Below are positions 27,732 to 37,292 of a stretch of 64,000 bases of DNA, one piece after another. The translations under genes and the position numbers were made by a program. The DNA is from an uncultured Opitutia bacterium (GTDB lineage: Bacteria > Verrucomicrobiota > Verrucomicrobiia > Opitutales > Opitutaceae). Under the pieces are notes generated by a model. The model made no database searches. It saw only the letters and a program-made list of their open reading frames with translations, and was not told the origin of the DNA. Numbering within the stretch: position 1 is the stretch's first letter; each line of letters begins with the position of its first letter. The stretch lies in contig CAIPAH010000003.1 of NCBI GenBank assembly GCA_903862955.1, positions 62,001-126,000 of the forward strand. The letters run 5' to 3'.

Positions 27732-29168
27732 ATGCCTTCATTTCGTTCCGCCACCCTCCAGCTGAAGCGCCGTCTTGGTTCGCGCGTGGTCGCGACCGGG
27801 GACGCGGCGCGCTTTGCCGCGTCGTTCGACAGCAGCAAGGTCTCGTTCCTCCCCGCCGCGGTCATCAAGCCGCGGAAGGAGGCGGATATCGGTGTGGCGC
27901 TGCAGCTGGCGCACAAATACCGCGTGCCGGTGACGGTCCGCGGCCGCGGCACGACGTTGATGGGCTCGGCGGCCCCCGTGCAGGGCGGCTGGGTGATCGA
28001 CATGCTGGCGCTCAACCGCATCAGCATCGACGTCGACGCGGGCATGGCCCACGTGCAATGCGGCGCGACCGTGGGCAACATCCAGCGGGCGGCGGAGGCG
28101 GTGGGCTGGTTCTACCCGCCAGACCCGTCGTCGAAGGAGTATTGCACCATCGGCGGCAACATCGCGTGTAACGCCGGCGGGATGCACGGTGGCAAATATG
28201 GGGTGACGCGGGATTTTGTCATCGCGCTGCGCGGCTACCTGGCCAGCGGCGAGTTCGTGGAGTGGGGGACGGCGACGAAGAAATTTTCCGCCGGCTTCAA
28301 CCTTCGCGACCTGTGGATCGGCAGCGAGGGCATGCTGGGGATCGTCACCGGCGCAGTGCTCAAGCTCATTCCCCGGCCGGCGATGCGCTGGACCCTGCTG
28401 ACGTCGTTCCGCGACGAGACCGCGGCGCTGCGGGCGGCCCTGGCGCTGTTCCGCCAGCATGCGCAACCGGCAATCTGTGAATTCCTGGACCGGGAAAGCG
28501 TGCTCTGCGCCGAGCGCGCGACGCAGACGACGGTGTTTCCCGGCCAGGCGGGCCGGCCAGTGATCCTGTTGGAACTTGCTGGCAGCGCCGCGGAAGTGCG
28601 CGAGCAGAAGGCCGTCGTGCTGGCGTGGGCGAAGCAACACGCCACCGCGCACCGCGCTGCACGCAACCGCGCCGAAGCCGAGTCACTCTGGGCGGTGCGC
28701 CGCAAATGCTCCGGGGCGATGTTCGAACTGGGCGACGCGAAGCTCAACGAGGACATCGTCGTGCCGATGAAGAACTACGTCACTTTCATCAAGTTTCTCA
28801 GCCGGCTGAAGCGGCGCTCGGGCCTGCCCATCCCGACCTTTGGTCACCTGGCGGACGGCAACCTGCACGTGAACATCATGTATCATCGCGCCGACCGCGC
28901 CGAGACCCGCGCTGCGGAACAGGCGGTGGGGGAACTCATGCGCACGGTGGTGAAACTCGGCGGCGCGATCTCGGGCGAGCATGGGATCGGCTTGGCCAAG
29001 ACGCCATTCTTGCGGGTCCAGCATTCACCCGCGCAGGTGAAGGCGATGCGCGCCGTGAAGCAGGCGCTCGACCCGCGGGGAATTTTGAATCCGGGGAAGA
29101 TGTTCGAGCCGGTCCGGATCTGGAAGTTCCCAAAGCTGCAAGTGCACCTGCCTTGGGATCACAAGTGA
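27732..29168 (+). CDS. FAD-binding oxidoreductase, GlcD/D-lactate dehydrogenase type
   Basis: A 478-residue flavoprotein with an N-terminal PCMH-type FAD domain (about 35-215) and a C-terminal FAD-linked oxidase domain. Diagnostic stretches are TVRGRGTTLMGSAAP, FYPPDPSSKEYCTIGGNIACNAGG, WIGSEGMLGIVTGAVLKL, HLADGNLHVNIM and SGEHGIGLAKTPFL. Such enzymes oxidise 2-hydroxy acids (glycolate, D-lactate, D-2-hydroxyglutarate) and pass electrons to an acceptor. There is no fused iron-sulfur domain and no glcE/glcF next to it. The ATG at 27732 is preferred over an upstream TTG at 27720. The substrate is undetermined. Confidence 0.9.
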   Translation: MPSFRSATLQLKRRLGSRVVATGDAARFAASFDSSKVSFLPAAVIKPRKEADIGVALQLAHKYRVPVTVRGRGTTLMGSAAPVQGGWVIDMLALNRISIDVDAGMAHVQCGATVGNIQRAAEAVGWFYPPDPSSKEYCTIGGNIACNAGGMHGGKYGVTRDFVIALRGYLASGEFVEWGTATKKFSAGFNLRDLWIGSEGMLGIVTGAVLKLIPRPAMRWTLLTSFRDETAALRAALALFRQHAQPAICEFLDRESVLCAERATQTTVFPGQAGRPVILLELAGSAAEVREQKAVVLAWAKQHATAHRAARNRAEAESLWAVRRKCSGAMFELGDAKLNEDIVVPMKNYVTFIKFLSRLKRRSGLPIPTFGHLADGNLHVNIMYHRADRAETRAAEQAVGELMRTVVKLGGAISGEHGIGLAKTPFLRVQHSPAQVKAMRAVKQALDPRGILNPGKMFEPVRIWKFPKLQVHLPWDHK

Positions 29169-29181
29169 CGTATTGCGAGGG

Positions 29182-29234
29182 CGCGAAGAGACGAAGACGC
29201 AGAGTGGTTTGGCCGGAAGCCAGGAAACCCGGAA
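29182..29234. repeat. Solo repeat half-arms (two kinds side by side)
   Basis: GCGAAGAGACGAAGACGCAGAG at about 29182-29204 resembles the arms of the rpsP-trmD dyad. It is followed by a 24-base segment at 29211-29234 beginning GGCCGGAAGCCAGGAAACCC, which matches the left arm of the dyad at 63699 at 22 of 24 bases. I find no pairing partner for either nearby, so this looks like a decayed or composite element. It lies between the converging FAD-dehydrogenase and histidine-phosphatase genes. Confidence 0.55.
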
Positions 29235-29275
29235 CGAGGATTGGCTCAGCGCTTCCGAGATCAGGCGGCGAACGG

Positions 29276-29983
29276 TCACTTCGTCCGCTGCGTGGTTTGG
29301 GGCTGCGAGGGCAGCGGCCAGCCAGGGCCCTTGCCGGCCCACGTCTGCTTCTCGAGCGGCACGTGGGAGACGTCGTTGAACACCTGCAACTTGATGCTGC
29401 CGTCGGCGTGGATCTGGATGACCGTGAGCGAGCAGTTCGCGATCTCCATGTTGAGCCAATGCTGGGTGTCGACGCCGAGCGCGCGGCAGACAAACCAGCG
29501 GATGACGTTGCCGTGGGCGACGAGGATTTCGTGGGTCGAGGGGCCGACTTTCACAGGAACGGAATACTTGGCCCAAGCGTGGGCCAGCTGCGTGTCCGCC
29601 GCCGCCTGCTCGGACTTGGCCGCCTGGCCGACGCGGCTGGGGCCGGCCTCGTTGAGCAGGGCGTCGCGGGCGCAGATCAGGCCGAGCTTCGCGGCGATGA
29701 TGTCACCAGTCTCGCGGGCGCGGGCAAACTCGCTGCTCGTGACGGAATCGAACTTGAGCGGCAGCGCCGCGAGTCGTGCGGCCACGAACGCCGCTTGTTC
29801 GTGCCCGAGCGGGTTGAGCGCATTGGCGGTGCGGTCGTCCGCGTCCTTCACGGCGTCATACAACCCGTGTCGGATCAGGAACAGCGTGCGGGTGGGCTGT
29901 TCGGCGGGTGGGAGAACCTCCGCGGCACCAGACAACAGCGGGAGAACCACTAGCAGGAGCAGACGAACGAGGGATTTGGCCAT
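29276..29983 (-). CDS. Exported histidine-phosphatase-family protein
   Basis: A 235-residue protein with an N-terminal signal peptide (about residues 1-21, cleavage near GAAEV) followed by a phosphoglycerate-mutase-like fold. The catalytic histidine is in LFLIRHG (R38-H39-G40). Further conserved pieces are NPLGHEQAAFVAARL, SSEFARARETGDIIA and the second His in VAHGNVIRW. It would act in the periplasm as a phosphatase of unknown substrate. A start 12 bases upstream (29995) is possible. It diverges from the sialidase-like gene. Confidence 0.87.
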   Translation of the reverse strand: MAKSLVRLLLLVVLPLLSGAAEVLPPAEQPTRTLFLIRHGLYDAVKDADDRTANALNPLGHEQAAFVAARLAALPLKFDSVTSSEFARARETGDIIAAKLGLICARDALLNEAGPSRVGQAAKSEQAAADTQLAHAWAKYSVPVKVGPSTHEILVAHGNVIRWFVCRALGVDTQHWLNMEIANCSLTVIQIHADGSIKLQVFNDVSHVPLEKQTWAGKGPGWPLPSQPQTTQRTK

Positions 29984-30119
29984 GTCACCAAGCATGGCCT
30001 GTCACTGGCACCCGCAAGAGAAATTGACGCTCCGGGGCCCTTCGCGCATTGCGGGGAGGCAATTGCCGTGCGTCGGCCTTCCTCCGCGTGCGCTGCAAAT
30101 CCCCAAACCCGCCCGAACC

Positions 30120-31325
30120 ATGCGCCGTCTCACCTGCCTGTCGTTCTCCCGCCTGCTTCTCGGAATTCTGCCAGCGGCGTGGGCCTGCGGCGAAACGCAG
30201 GTGAAACCTCTGCCCTTTGCCCGGGCGGAGTTTATCGTGCCGCCGGCGATGATCATCCCGCACTCCCCCGAGCGGGTGTTCATCGGTCCCGGGACGACGC
30301 AGCTGCCGAACGGGGACATCCTCCTGCTCGCGCCGTGGGGCACGGCGCCGGCGAAGTTTGAGGAACTGCGCGGCACGTATCCTCTCCCGCATTTCTACCG
30401 CAGCAAGGACCACGGCCGCACCTGGCGCGAGGAGGGCCGCATCGCGATGGAGTGGAAAATTGGCGGCACGACCAATGATGGCGGCTTTGGCTTCCTGCGG
30501 CTGAAAGACGGCCGGCTCGCGCTGGCGGGTCACCGTTACGTCGCGGACAACAAGGGCGGCGGGCTCCCGTTCATTTCGTTTTCGTCGGACAACGGTGCCA
30601 TCTGGACGCCGGCGCAGCTCATGGGCAAGGGCGTCACGCCGGAGGAGCCGTGGTATGTGATGGACGACCGCCTGATCCAGCTCAGCAGCGGACGCCTGCT
30701 GCTGGCCGCCTGCCGGGCGGTGCGCGGTAGCGGGTCGGAGGGTGCTCTCGGTGAGTCGGGTTGCTTCTACAGCGATGACGCAGGCGCGACGTGGAAAGTG
30801 TCGCAGCTCGTTCTGCCAAAAGGCGCGCTGCGCGGCATGGCCGAGCCGTGCGTGGCGGAACTGCCGGATCACAGCGTGCTGATGCTCGCGCGTTCCGGCA
30901 CCGGCTACCTCATGAGTTCCTGGTCGAAGGATGGTGGCGTCACCTGGTCGCCCCCGCAGAACAGCCCGCTGCTCTCGCCCTGCACGTCGCTGACGCTGAA
31001 GACGCTGCCCGATGGCCGGCTGATCGTGTTCTACAACCACGTGAAGGAGGACAGCCCCGGCAGCCTGTTTCCGCGCTGCCCGCTGGTCTATGCGGTTTCG
31101 TCCGACGGCAAATCCTGGAGTCAGCCCGTGATCGTTGACGACGAAGGCTGGGACCCGGTGCGGCCGACGCGTGAAAATATTTATCCGTCGATCTGCTTCC
31201 TCGACGAGGGTATGCTCGTGGTGTGGTCGACGCATTTTTCCACGTCCGGGATGTCGCGGCGGACGCTCGAGGAAAACACCGTGGGCGGCGGCAAGCGCGC
31301 GATCTTGAAATATCCGGCAAAGTGA
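30120..31325 (+). CDS. Sialidase-like (BNR/Asp-box) exported protein
   Basis: A 401-residue secreted six-bladed beta-propeller protein. A signal peptide ends near AAWACG. About five Asp-box motifs of the form SxDxGxTW are seen: SKDHGRTW near residue 95, SDNGAIW, SDDAGATW, SKDGGVTW and SSDGKSW. This is the hallmark of exo-alpha-sialidases and related glycosidases that trim terminal sugars. A clear N-terminal RIP motif of classical GH33 sialidases is not seen, so sialic acid specificity is unproven. The GNAT gene starts 13 bases downstream in the same direction. Confidence 0.82.
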   Translation: MRRLTCLSFSRLLLGILPAAWACGETQVKPLPFARAEFIVPPAMIIPHSPERVFIGPGTTQLPNGDILLLAPWGTAPAKFEELRGTYPLPHFYRSKDHGRTWREEGRIAMEWKIGGTTNDGGFGFLRLKDGRLALAGHRYVADNKGGGLPFISFSSDNGAIWTPAQLMGKGVTPEEPWYVMDDRLIQLSSGRLLLAACRAVRGSGSEGALGESGCFYSDDAGATWKVSQLVLPKGALRGMAEPCVAELPDHSVLMLARSGTGYLMSSWSKDGGVTWSPPQNSPLLSPCTSLTLKTLPDGRLIVFYNHVKEDSPGSLFPRCPLVYAVSSDGKSWSQPVIVDDEGWDPVRPTRENIYPSICFLDEGMLVVWSTHFSTSGMSRRTLEENTVGGGKRAILKYPAK

Positions 31326-31338
31326 GCCGGATGTCCGC

Positions 31339-31767
31339 ATGCCCGCCCATCCCCTGAAGATTCGCCCGTATCGCCCTGCCGACGAGGATGCCGTCATCGC
31401 GCTCTGGCGCGAGTGCGACCTGCTGCGCTGGAGCAACCCGAAAAAAGACATCGCCCGGAAGATGAAGGTGAATCCCGAGTGGTTCCTCGTCGGCGAGATC
31501 GACGGCAAGGTGGTCGCAACCTGCATGGTCGGCTACGAGGGTCACCGCGCCTGGATAAATCTGCTCGGAGTGGCGCCGGCCCACCAGCGCGGCGGCTGCG
31601 GCAAGGCGATGCTGGCGGAGGCTGAGCGACTGATGCGCGGCGTGGGCTGTGCGAAGATCAATCTGATGGTCCGCACGTCCAATCTCGGCGTGATCGCGTT
31701 CTACGAGCGGCTGGGCTTCAAGCGCGACGACATCGTCGGACTGGGGAAGCGACTTGAGTCTGACTGA
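31339..31767 (+). CDS. GNAT N-acetyltransferase, YpeA-like
   Basis: A 142-residue single-domain acetyltransferase using acetyl-CoA. The layout and several stretches match E. coli YpeA: IALWRECDLLRWSNP near the start, IARKMKVNPEWFLVGEIDGKVV, the acetyl-CoA loop HQRGGCGKAMLAEAE (Q/RxxGxG/A), and IAFYERLGFKRDDIVGLGKRL at the end. The acceptor is unknown. It follows the sialidase-like gene by 13 bases and converges with the MFS gene 7 bases away. Confidence 0.88.
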   Translation: MPAHPLKIRPYRPADEDAVIALWRECDLLRWSNPKKDIARKMKVNPEWFLVGEIDGKVVATCMVGYEGHRAWINLLGVAPAHQRGGCGKAMLAEAERLMRGVGCAKINLMVRTSNLGVIAFYERLGFKRDDIVGLGKRLESD

Positions 31768-31774
31768 GACTCGG

Positions 31775-33232
31775 TCAGGCGGACTCGACGGCGGCGTCGT
31801 CGGGAACGGTGGTGCGGTTGCTGACGTTGTTGCCGTCGTTGGAGCGCAAGCCCCAGAAGGTGACCGACGACGCCATGGTCAGGAGGCCCATCGTGACAAA
31901 CGCCTTGTGCAGGGCGGGCACCATTTCCGCGGGATTCCCTTGGTGCAGCCCGCGCAGGAACCAGCCGGCGACGAGCGAGGCCGACGCGACGCCGAAGCTG
32001 AGCGACATCTGCTGGCCCGTGCTGGCGATGCTGCTGGCCTTGCTGGCGTCGACGTCCTTCACATCCGCATACGTCAGCGAGTTCATGCTCGTGAACTGCA
32101 GCGACATGAAGAATCCCTGGCAGAAACCGAGGGTGAGGATGGCCCACACCGGTGAGCCCGGCCCGATCTTGGTGAACAGCAACAGCACTACGCCGATGAG
32201 CAGGGTGTTGGAGATCAGGATGGTGCGGTGGCCGAAGCGCGCGAGCAGCGGTCGGCTGGAAAGTTTCATCAGCATGGCGGCACCGGCGGTCGGCATCGTC
32301 AGCAGGCCGGCTTGCCACGGCGCGTAGCCCAGGCCGAGTTGATAGAGCAACGGCAGCAGGAAGGGCATGCCGCCGACGCCGAGACGCGTGACAAAGCCGC
32401 CGATGACCGAGACCCGGAACGTGCGGATGTTGAAGAGCCACAGTGCGAGCACGGGCGACTTCGTGCGCCGGGCGTGCCAGGCGTAGGCCGCCAGGAGGGC
32501 CAGCGACGCGGCCGTGAGGAGGCTCAGGTTTTGGACCGCCAGGTTATGCTCACCGAAGACCTCCAGCACATACGACAGGAGCGCGATGCCCGCGCCGAAG
32601 AGCAGGAAGCCCACGCGATCCAGCGGGGGCGTTTCGGCCTCGCGAAAATCGGGCATGTAGCGATGCACGAGCCACAGCCCGCCGGCGGCAAAGGGCAGGT
32701 TGACGAAGAAAATCATGCGCCAGTGCAGCCAGTGCACGATCACGCCGCCGACAAACGGGCCCACCATCGGGCCGATCAGCGCGGGGATGATCACATAGTT
32801 CATCGTCCGCAGCAGCTCGGAGCGCGGAAACGCGCGCACGAGGGCGATGCGTGCCACGGGCGTCATCATCGCGCCGCCGATGCCCTGCAGGATGCGGGAC
32901 CCAACCAGCATCGGGACATTCGCCGAGACGCCGCACAGCAGTGAGCCCGCCGCGAAGAGCCAGACGGCGACCAGGAAGACGCGCCGCGTGCCGAACTTGT
33001 CCGCCATCCAGCCACTGATGGGGATGAAGACTGCTAGGCTCAGCGTGTAGCTCGTAAGGACGGCTTTGAGGGCCAGCGGCAGGACGTGGAGGTTTTCGGC
33101 CATCACAGGTACCGCCGTGTTCACGATCGTGGCGTCCAGGTTCTCCATGAACAGCGCCACGGCCACGAGCCAGGGAAGGTAGCTCCGGGTCTCGGCGGAG
33201 ATGACGGGTTCGGTCGCGGCGGCGGTGGGCAC
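31775..33232 (-). CDS. MFS transporter, DHA2 family (MdtD/EmrB-like)
   Basis: A 485-residue inner-membrane proton-coupled exporter predicted to have about 14 transmembrane helices. Signatures include FMENLDATIVNTAVPVMAENL in helix 1, the motif-A loop GWMADKFGTRRVFLVAVW, LQGIGGAMMTPVARIAL, and GPMVGPFVGGVIV (motif C of drug:H+ antiporters). It is most like E. coli MdtD, with the shared FTSMNSLTYADV-type segment. The start codon is GTG. Its upstream gap with SMC (33233-33387) shows no clear promoter. Substrate unknown. Confidence 0.92.
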   Translation of the reverse strand: MPTAAATEPVISAETRSYLPWLVAVALFMENLDATIVNTAVPVMAENLHVLPLALKAVLTSYTLSLAVFIPISGWMADKFGTRRVFLVAVWLFAAGSLLCGVSANVPMLVGSRILQGIGGAMMTPVARIALVRAFPRSELLRTMNYVIIPALIGPMVGPFVGGVIVHWLHWRMIFFVNLPFAAGGLWLVHRYMPDFREAETPPLDRVGFLLFGAGIALLSYVLEVFGEHNLAVQNLSLLTAASLALLAAYAWHARRTKSPVLALWLFNIRTFRVSVIGGFVTRLGVGGMPFLLPLLYQLGLGYAPWQAGLLTMPTAGAAMLMKLSSRPLLARFGHRTILISNTLLIGVVLLLFTKIGPGSPVWAILTLGFCQGFFMSLQFTSMNSLTYADVKDVDASKASSIASTGQQMSLSFGVASASLVAGWFLRGLHQGNPAEMVPALHKAFVTMGLLTMASSVTFWGLRSNDGNNVSNRTTVPDDAAVESA

Positions 33233-33387
33233 GGTCTGGCACCGCTAGCTGGACCGGGCGGATTGGCAAACCGGACTTTTGGGCGCCGGGGGGATGGCGG
33301 CGGGAGGCGGCCATGGCGAGCGCAAAACCGGGCGGTCATTTTTCCGTTTGCCCGCGCTCGCGCGGACCGCTCACATTGTCCGCTTTA

Positions 33388-36300
33388 ATGTATCTCAAGG
33401 CGCTAAAACTGCACGGCTTCAAGTCCTTCGCCGATGCCACCACTCTCCAATTTGAACCCGGCGTGACCGCGGTGGTCGGGCCCAACGGCTGCGGCAAATC
33501 GAACATCGCCGACGCCATCCGGTGGGTGCTGGGCGAGCAGAGCGCGAAGGCCCTCCGCGGCGGCAAGATGCAGGACGTGATCTTCGAGGGCGCCGACACC
33601 CGCAAGGCCTCCTCCATGTGCGAGGTCTCGCTGCTCCTGACGGAGTGCGAGAAGCAGCTCGGCAGCGAGTTCCACGAGATCGAGATCACCCGCCGGGTGC
33701 ACCGCGACGGCCAGAGCGAGTATGCCTTCAACGGCCAGTCGTGCCGGCTGAAGGACATCCAGAAGCTTTTCATGGACACCGGCGTGGGCCGGACGAGCTA
33801 CTCGATCATGGCGCAGGGCCAGATCGACCAGATCCTGTCCTCGAAGCCCGAGGAGCGCCGCGCCGTCTTCGAAGAGGCCGCGGGCATCACGAAATACAAG
33901 AGCGCCCGCCGCGAGGCGTTGAACAAACTGGCGCTGACCGACCAGAACCTGGCCCGCGTCGCCGATGTCGTCGCCGAGGTCGGCCGCCAGATCGGCAGCC
34001 TCCGCCGCCAGGCCGCCAAGGCGATGCGCTACAAGCGTCTTAGCTTCCGCCTGCGTCACCTCAGCCTCGCGTGGAGCAGCCACCAGCACGCACAGTTGAC
34101 GGAAACGCTCAGCGCGCTGGAAGCCAAGGTCGCAGCCCTGCGGGCCGAGGCGAACGAGCGCCGCGCCGGCCTCGAGGCGCAGCAAGGTGCGCTGGAGGAA
34201 CGGAAATCCGGACGCTCACGCCTGAACCAGCGCGTGCAGGACGCGCAGCAGGCGGTCTTCGATTTGCGCTCGCAGAAGGAGTCGGCGGAGAACCAGGCCA
34301 ATCTCGCGCAGATCAAGCGCACGGGATTGGAGGACCGGTTGGCGTCGTCGCGCGACAGCCTCGGCGAGATCGAGATGCAGCTCCGCGAGGTGTCCGCCCA
34401 GGTCGACACCGGGGCGCAGGACAAGCAGATGCAGCTCGGCCTGCTCGGCAGCAGCGACGCGGTGTTCCAGCAGCGCAACCGCGAGCTGGCCATCGCCGAA
34501 GGCGAACTGAGCAAGCTCGAGCAGGAGCTGCAGCAGGCGAAATTCAATTTGCTCCAGCTTGAAAGCACGGTCGCGCGGCTGCGCACCGACTGCTCGGGCT
34601 ACGAGGTGGACCAGAAAACCAGCGTGCTGCGCCACGACGCCGTCGCGCAGGAGATCGTCCAAGTGCGAGGCGTGCACACCGCCGCCGAAGCCGCTGCGGC
34701 GGAGTTTGCCGCCCGCGTCGAGACCCAGCTCGCGGAGAAGTCGCGCATTCACAACGAGGCCACAGCCGCGCAGCAGGCGATCACGGATCTGACGCGGGAG
34801 TTCCGCGAGTCGCAGCGCAAGCTGCAGGACATCGACCGCCAGCTTGCCCAGCGCACGGCCCGGCTGCGTTTGCTCCAGCAACTGCAGGAGAAGTGGGAAG
34901 GCTTCGGCGAGGGTGCGAAGGCCGTGCTGCAGGGCCGGCTGGATGCGGCGCTTGCGGGCGCCAAGGTCACGCCCATCACCCACGGGCTTGAGGTGAAGCC
35001 CGAGTTTGGCAAGGCCGTGGAGACGATCCTCGGCGCGGCGGCGGAGGCCATCAGCGTCAGTGACCTGGCCACGGCTCAGCGCATTTTGGCCCAGCTCGAT
35101 GGCGAACAGATCGGCTCCGCGGTGCTGCACGTCGGCGAAGCGGTGCGGCCGGCCGGCGCCGAGCCGACGGACGTCCCGGCGTTCCTGCGCCCGGCGACGC
35201 AAGCTTTGGCCGGCGATGCGGCCGGGCATCCGGCGGCGAGCATACTCGCGAGCTGCTACATTGCGGACGACCTCGGTGCATTTCTCGAATTTTGGAAGGC
35301 CACGCCCGGGTTTGCGTTTCTCGCCGTGGCCACGCGCAAGGGCGACTTGGTGGACCGTCGGGGTCTCGTTTACGGCGGGCATCACAACGCGCGGAAATCC
35401 TCGGGCAGCATTGTCCAGCGCGAGATCGACCTGCGCGAGACGGCGAAGGCCCTCGTCGACGACCAGAAGCTGCACGATGACCAGAAGGCGGCGATCGACG
35501 CCCTCAGTGTGCGGCTGGCGGCGGCGGAGCAGGCCCTGGAGCATCGCCGGGCGGAGGTCCTGACCATCACCCAGACCGTGGCGGCCGTGCAGGCGGAACA
35601 GCGCAGCGCGCAGCGTTCGTTGGAGGACGTGACCAATCGTTTGCGTCGCATGGAGAACGAGGTGCTGACCCTCGAGCAGGCCCGCAACGAGGCCCATGCC
35701 CGCTGGGAAAAAGCCCAGGCCGGGCTGGCCCAGGCGGATGCGGAAGCGGGCGACCAGCGCACGCGGATCCAAAAACTTGAGACGCGCATCGTGGAAACAC
35801 GCACGGATCGCGACGTGAAGCGCGAGACCCTTGCCCAGGCCCGCCTCGAACTTGCCGAGCGCCGCCAGAAGGTCGAAGTCCTCGACCGCGGCCTCGGGGA
35901 AATGGAAAAGCGCCGCCACCAGTTGGGCGAGCTGCTGGTGCAGCGCCAGACGGAGATCGAGGCGTGGACCGAGCAGACGGCCGAGCTGGAACGCGAGTCC
36001 CAGGCGCAGCATGCCCGCGCCGGGCAGATCACGGGGACGCTCGGCGTCGCCCAGGAGCAGGTGGAGAAGATCCGCGTCGAACTGGTCGGCTTGGAACGCG
36101 AAATCAGTTCCCTGGAGACGGCGCAGGCCTCGCTGCACACGCAGTCCGAGGCGGCACACGACGAATTGAGCACGCAGGAGATCAAGCTCGCCGAGACGCG
36201 CCAGCGGGCGCTGTTCCTCACGGAGGAGGTCTCGCGCGAGTTTCAGGCGGACATCGCCACGCTCAATTGGAAACAGTTGCTGTGGCACGCCGACGACGAG

Positions 36301-37200
36301 CCCGAGGGCGTGAAGCCGCTCGATCTCGACGAGGAAGAGGACGCAGAGGGCGGTCAGCAGGCAGCGGCCAGCGGTCAGCCGGATGCCAGCACGGAAGCCG
36401 CCAAGCCGCGGAAGCGGAAGGCAAAGGCCCCGCGCGGCGAACCGACCGAGGCCGACCTGGCGGCGTTGAACGCGACCAATTGGGATGAAATCAAGGCGGA
36501 GGCGGATGCGCTGCGTTCCCGACTGAACAGCATGGGTGCGGTCAACCTCGTCGCCATCGAGGAGTATGCCGAGCTGAAGCAGCGCCACGACTTCCTCACC
36601 GCGCAGAGCACCGATCTCACGACGGCGAAGGCGGACCTGTTGAAGGCCATCGACGAGATCAACCAGACGTCGCAGCGGCAGTTCGCGCTGACCTTCGAGC
36701 AGATCAAGAAGAACTTTGCCTACACTTTCGAGACACTGTTCGGCGGCGGCCGGGCGGCGCTGGAGCTGATCCAGGCCGAGGACATCCTCGAGAGCGGCAT
36801 CGAGATCGTCGCGCAGCCGCCGGGCACGAAACTGAAGAGCATTTCGCTGCTGTCGGGCGGACAGAAGACCCTGACGGCCGTGGCGCTGCTGTTCGCGCTC
36901 TACATGGTCAAGCCGTCGCCGTTCTGCTTGCTCGACGAGTTGGACGCTCCGCTCGACGAGTCGAACATCGGCCGGTTCACGGACCTGCTGAAGAAGTTCG
37001 TGGGCGAGTCGCAGTTCATCATCATCACGCACAACAAGCGCACGGTCTCGGCCGCGAGCGCGATCTACGGCGTGACGATGGAGGAGCGCGGCGTGTCGAA
37101 GACCGTCTCAATGCGTTTCAACCAGGACCGCGGCGAAGCCGAGGTGCACACGCCGAATCTCGCCGACGCTGTGAAGGGCGCGAAGCCGGTCGCGGTCTGA
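33388..37200 (+). CDS. smc: Chromosome segregation protein SMC
   Basis: A 1270-residue condensin subunit that organises DNA with ScpA/ScpB. Domains are the N-terminal ATPase half with Walker A GPNGCGKSN (31-39) and QGQIDQIL Q-loop region, a long coiled coil, a hinge at about 505-670, a second coiled coil, and the C-terminal half with signature LLSGGQKTLTAVAL near 1154 and Walker B CLLDELDAPLDESN near 1180. About 50 residues at roughly 970-1025 form an unusual acidic then Lys/Arg-rich low-complexity insertion, before MGAVNLVAIEEY. The start ATG at 33388 matches the family start MYLKALKLHGFKSF; the open frame further upstream is not conserved. Confidence 0.97.
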   Translation: MYLKALKLHGFKSFADATTLQFEPGVTAVVGPNGCGKSNIADAIRWVLGEQSAKALRGGKMQDVIFEGADTRKASSMCEVSLLLTECEKQLGSEFHEIEITRRVHRDGQSEYAFNGQSCRLKDIQKLFMDTGVGRTSYSIMAQGQIDQILSSKPEERRAVFEEAAGITKYKSARREALNKLALTDQNLARVADVVAEVGRQIGSLRRQAAKAMRYKRLSFRLRHLSLAWSSHQHAQLTETLSALEAKVAALRAEANERRAGLEAQQGALEERKSGRSRLNQRVQDAQQAVFDLRSQKESAENQANLAQIKRTGLEDRLASSRDSLGEIEMQLREVSAQVDTGAQDKQMQLGLLGSSDAVFQQRNRELAIAEGELSKLEQELQQAKFNLLQLESTVARLRTDCSGYEVDQKTSVLRHDAVAQEIVQVRGVHTAAEAAAAEFAARVETQLAEKSRIHNEATAAQQAITDLTREFRESQRKLQDIDRQLAQRTARLRLLQQLQEKWEGFGEGAKAVLQGRLDAALAGAKVTPITHGLEVKPEFGKAVETILGAAAEAISVSDLATAQRILAQLDGEQIGSAVLHVGEAVRPAGAEPTDVPAFLRPATQALAGDAAGHPAASILASCYIADDLGAFLEFWKATPGFAFLAVATRKGDLVDRRGLVYGGHHNARKSSGSIVQREIDLRETAKALVDDQKLHDDQKAAIDALSVRLAAAEQALEHRRAEVLTITQTVAAVQAEQRSAQRSLEDVTNRLRRMENEVLTLEQARNEAHARWEKAQAGLAQADAEAGDQRTRIQKLETRIVETRTDRDVKRETLAQARLELAERRQKVEVLDRGLGEMEKRRHQLGELLVQRQTEIEAWTEQTAELERESQAQHARAGQITGTLGVAQEQVEKIRVELVGLEREISSLETAQASLHTQSEAAHDELSTQEIKLAETRQRALFLTEEVSREFQADIATLNWKQLLWHADDEPEGVKPLDLDEEEDAEGGQQAAASGQPDASTEAAKPRKRKAKAPRGEPTEADLAALNATNWDEIKAEADALRSRLNSMGAVNLVAIEEYAELKQRHDFLTAQSTDLTTAKADLLKAIDEINQTSQRQFALTFEQIKKNFAYTFETLFGGGRAALELIQAEDILESGIEIVAQPPGTKLKSISLLSGGQKTLTAVALLFALYMVKPSPFCLLDELDAPLDESNIGRFTDLLKKFVGESQFIIITHNKRTVSAASAIYGVTMEERGVSKTVSMRFNQDRGEAEVHTPNLADAVKGAKPVAV

Positions 37201-37209
37201 TTGCCCGGC

Positions 37210-37292
37210 GTGGCACGGGTCGCTGGCCCGTGATGATTAATTTAGCCAAGCGGTTGATTCCGCCAAACCCACGGGCCGGAGACCCGTGCCAC
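37210..37292. repeat. Strong inverted repeat between converging smc and gspE-like genes
   Basis: Two 23-base arms at 37210-37232 and 37270-37292 begin GTGGCACGGGTC and end GACCCGTGCCAC, pairing at 21 of 23 positions around a 37-base loop. There is no T-tract, but the position between two stop codons allows a two-way terminator or mRNA 3' stabiliser. It could also be a member of an interspersed repeat family. Confidence 0.8.

Noticed and set aside
34216-37032. A 938-codon minus-strand open frame opposite smc
   Set aside because: Shadow; the plus-strand SMC has all ATPase motifs, and the minus-strand product is Arg/Leu/His-rich without motifs.
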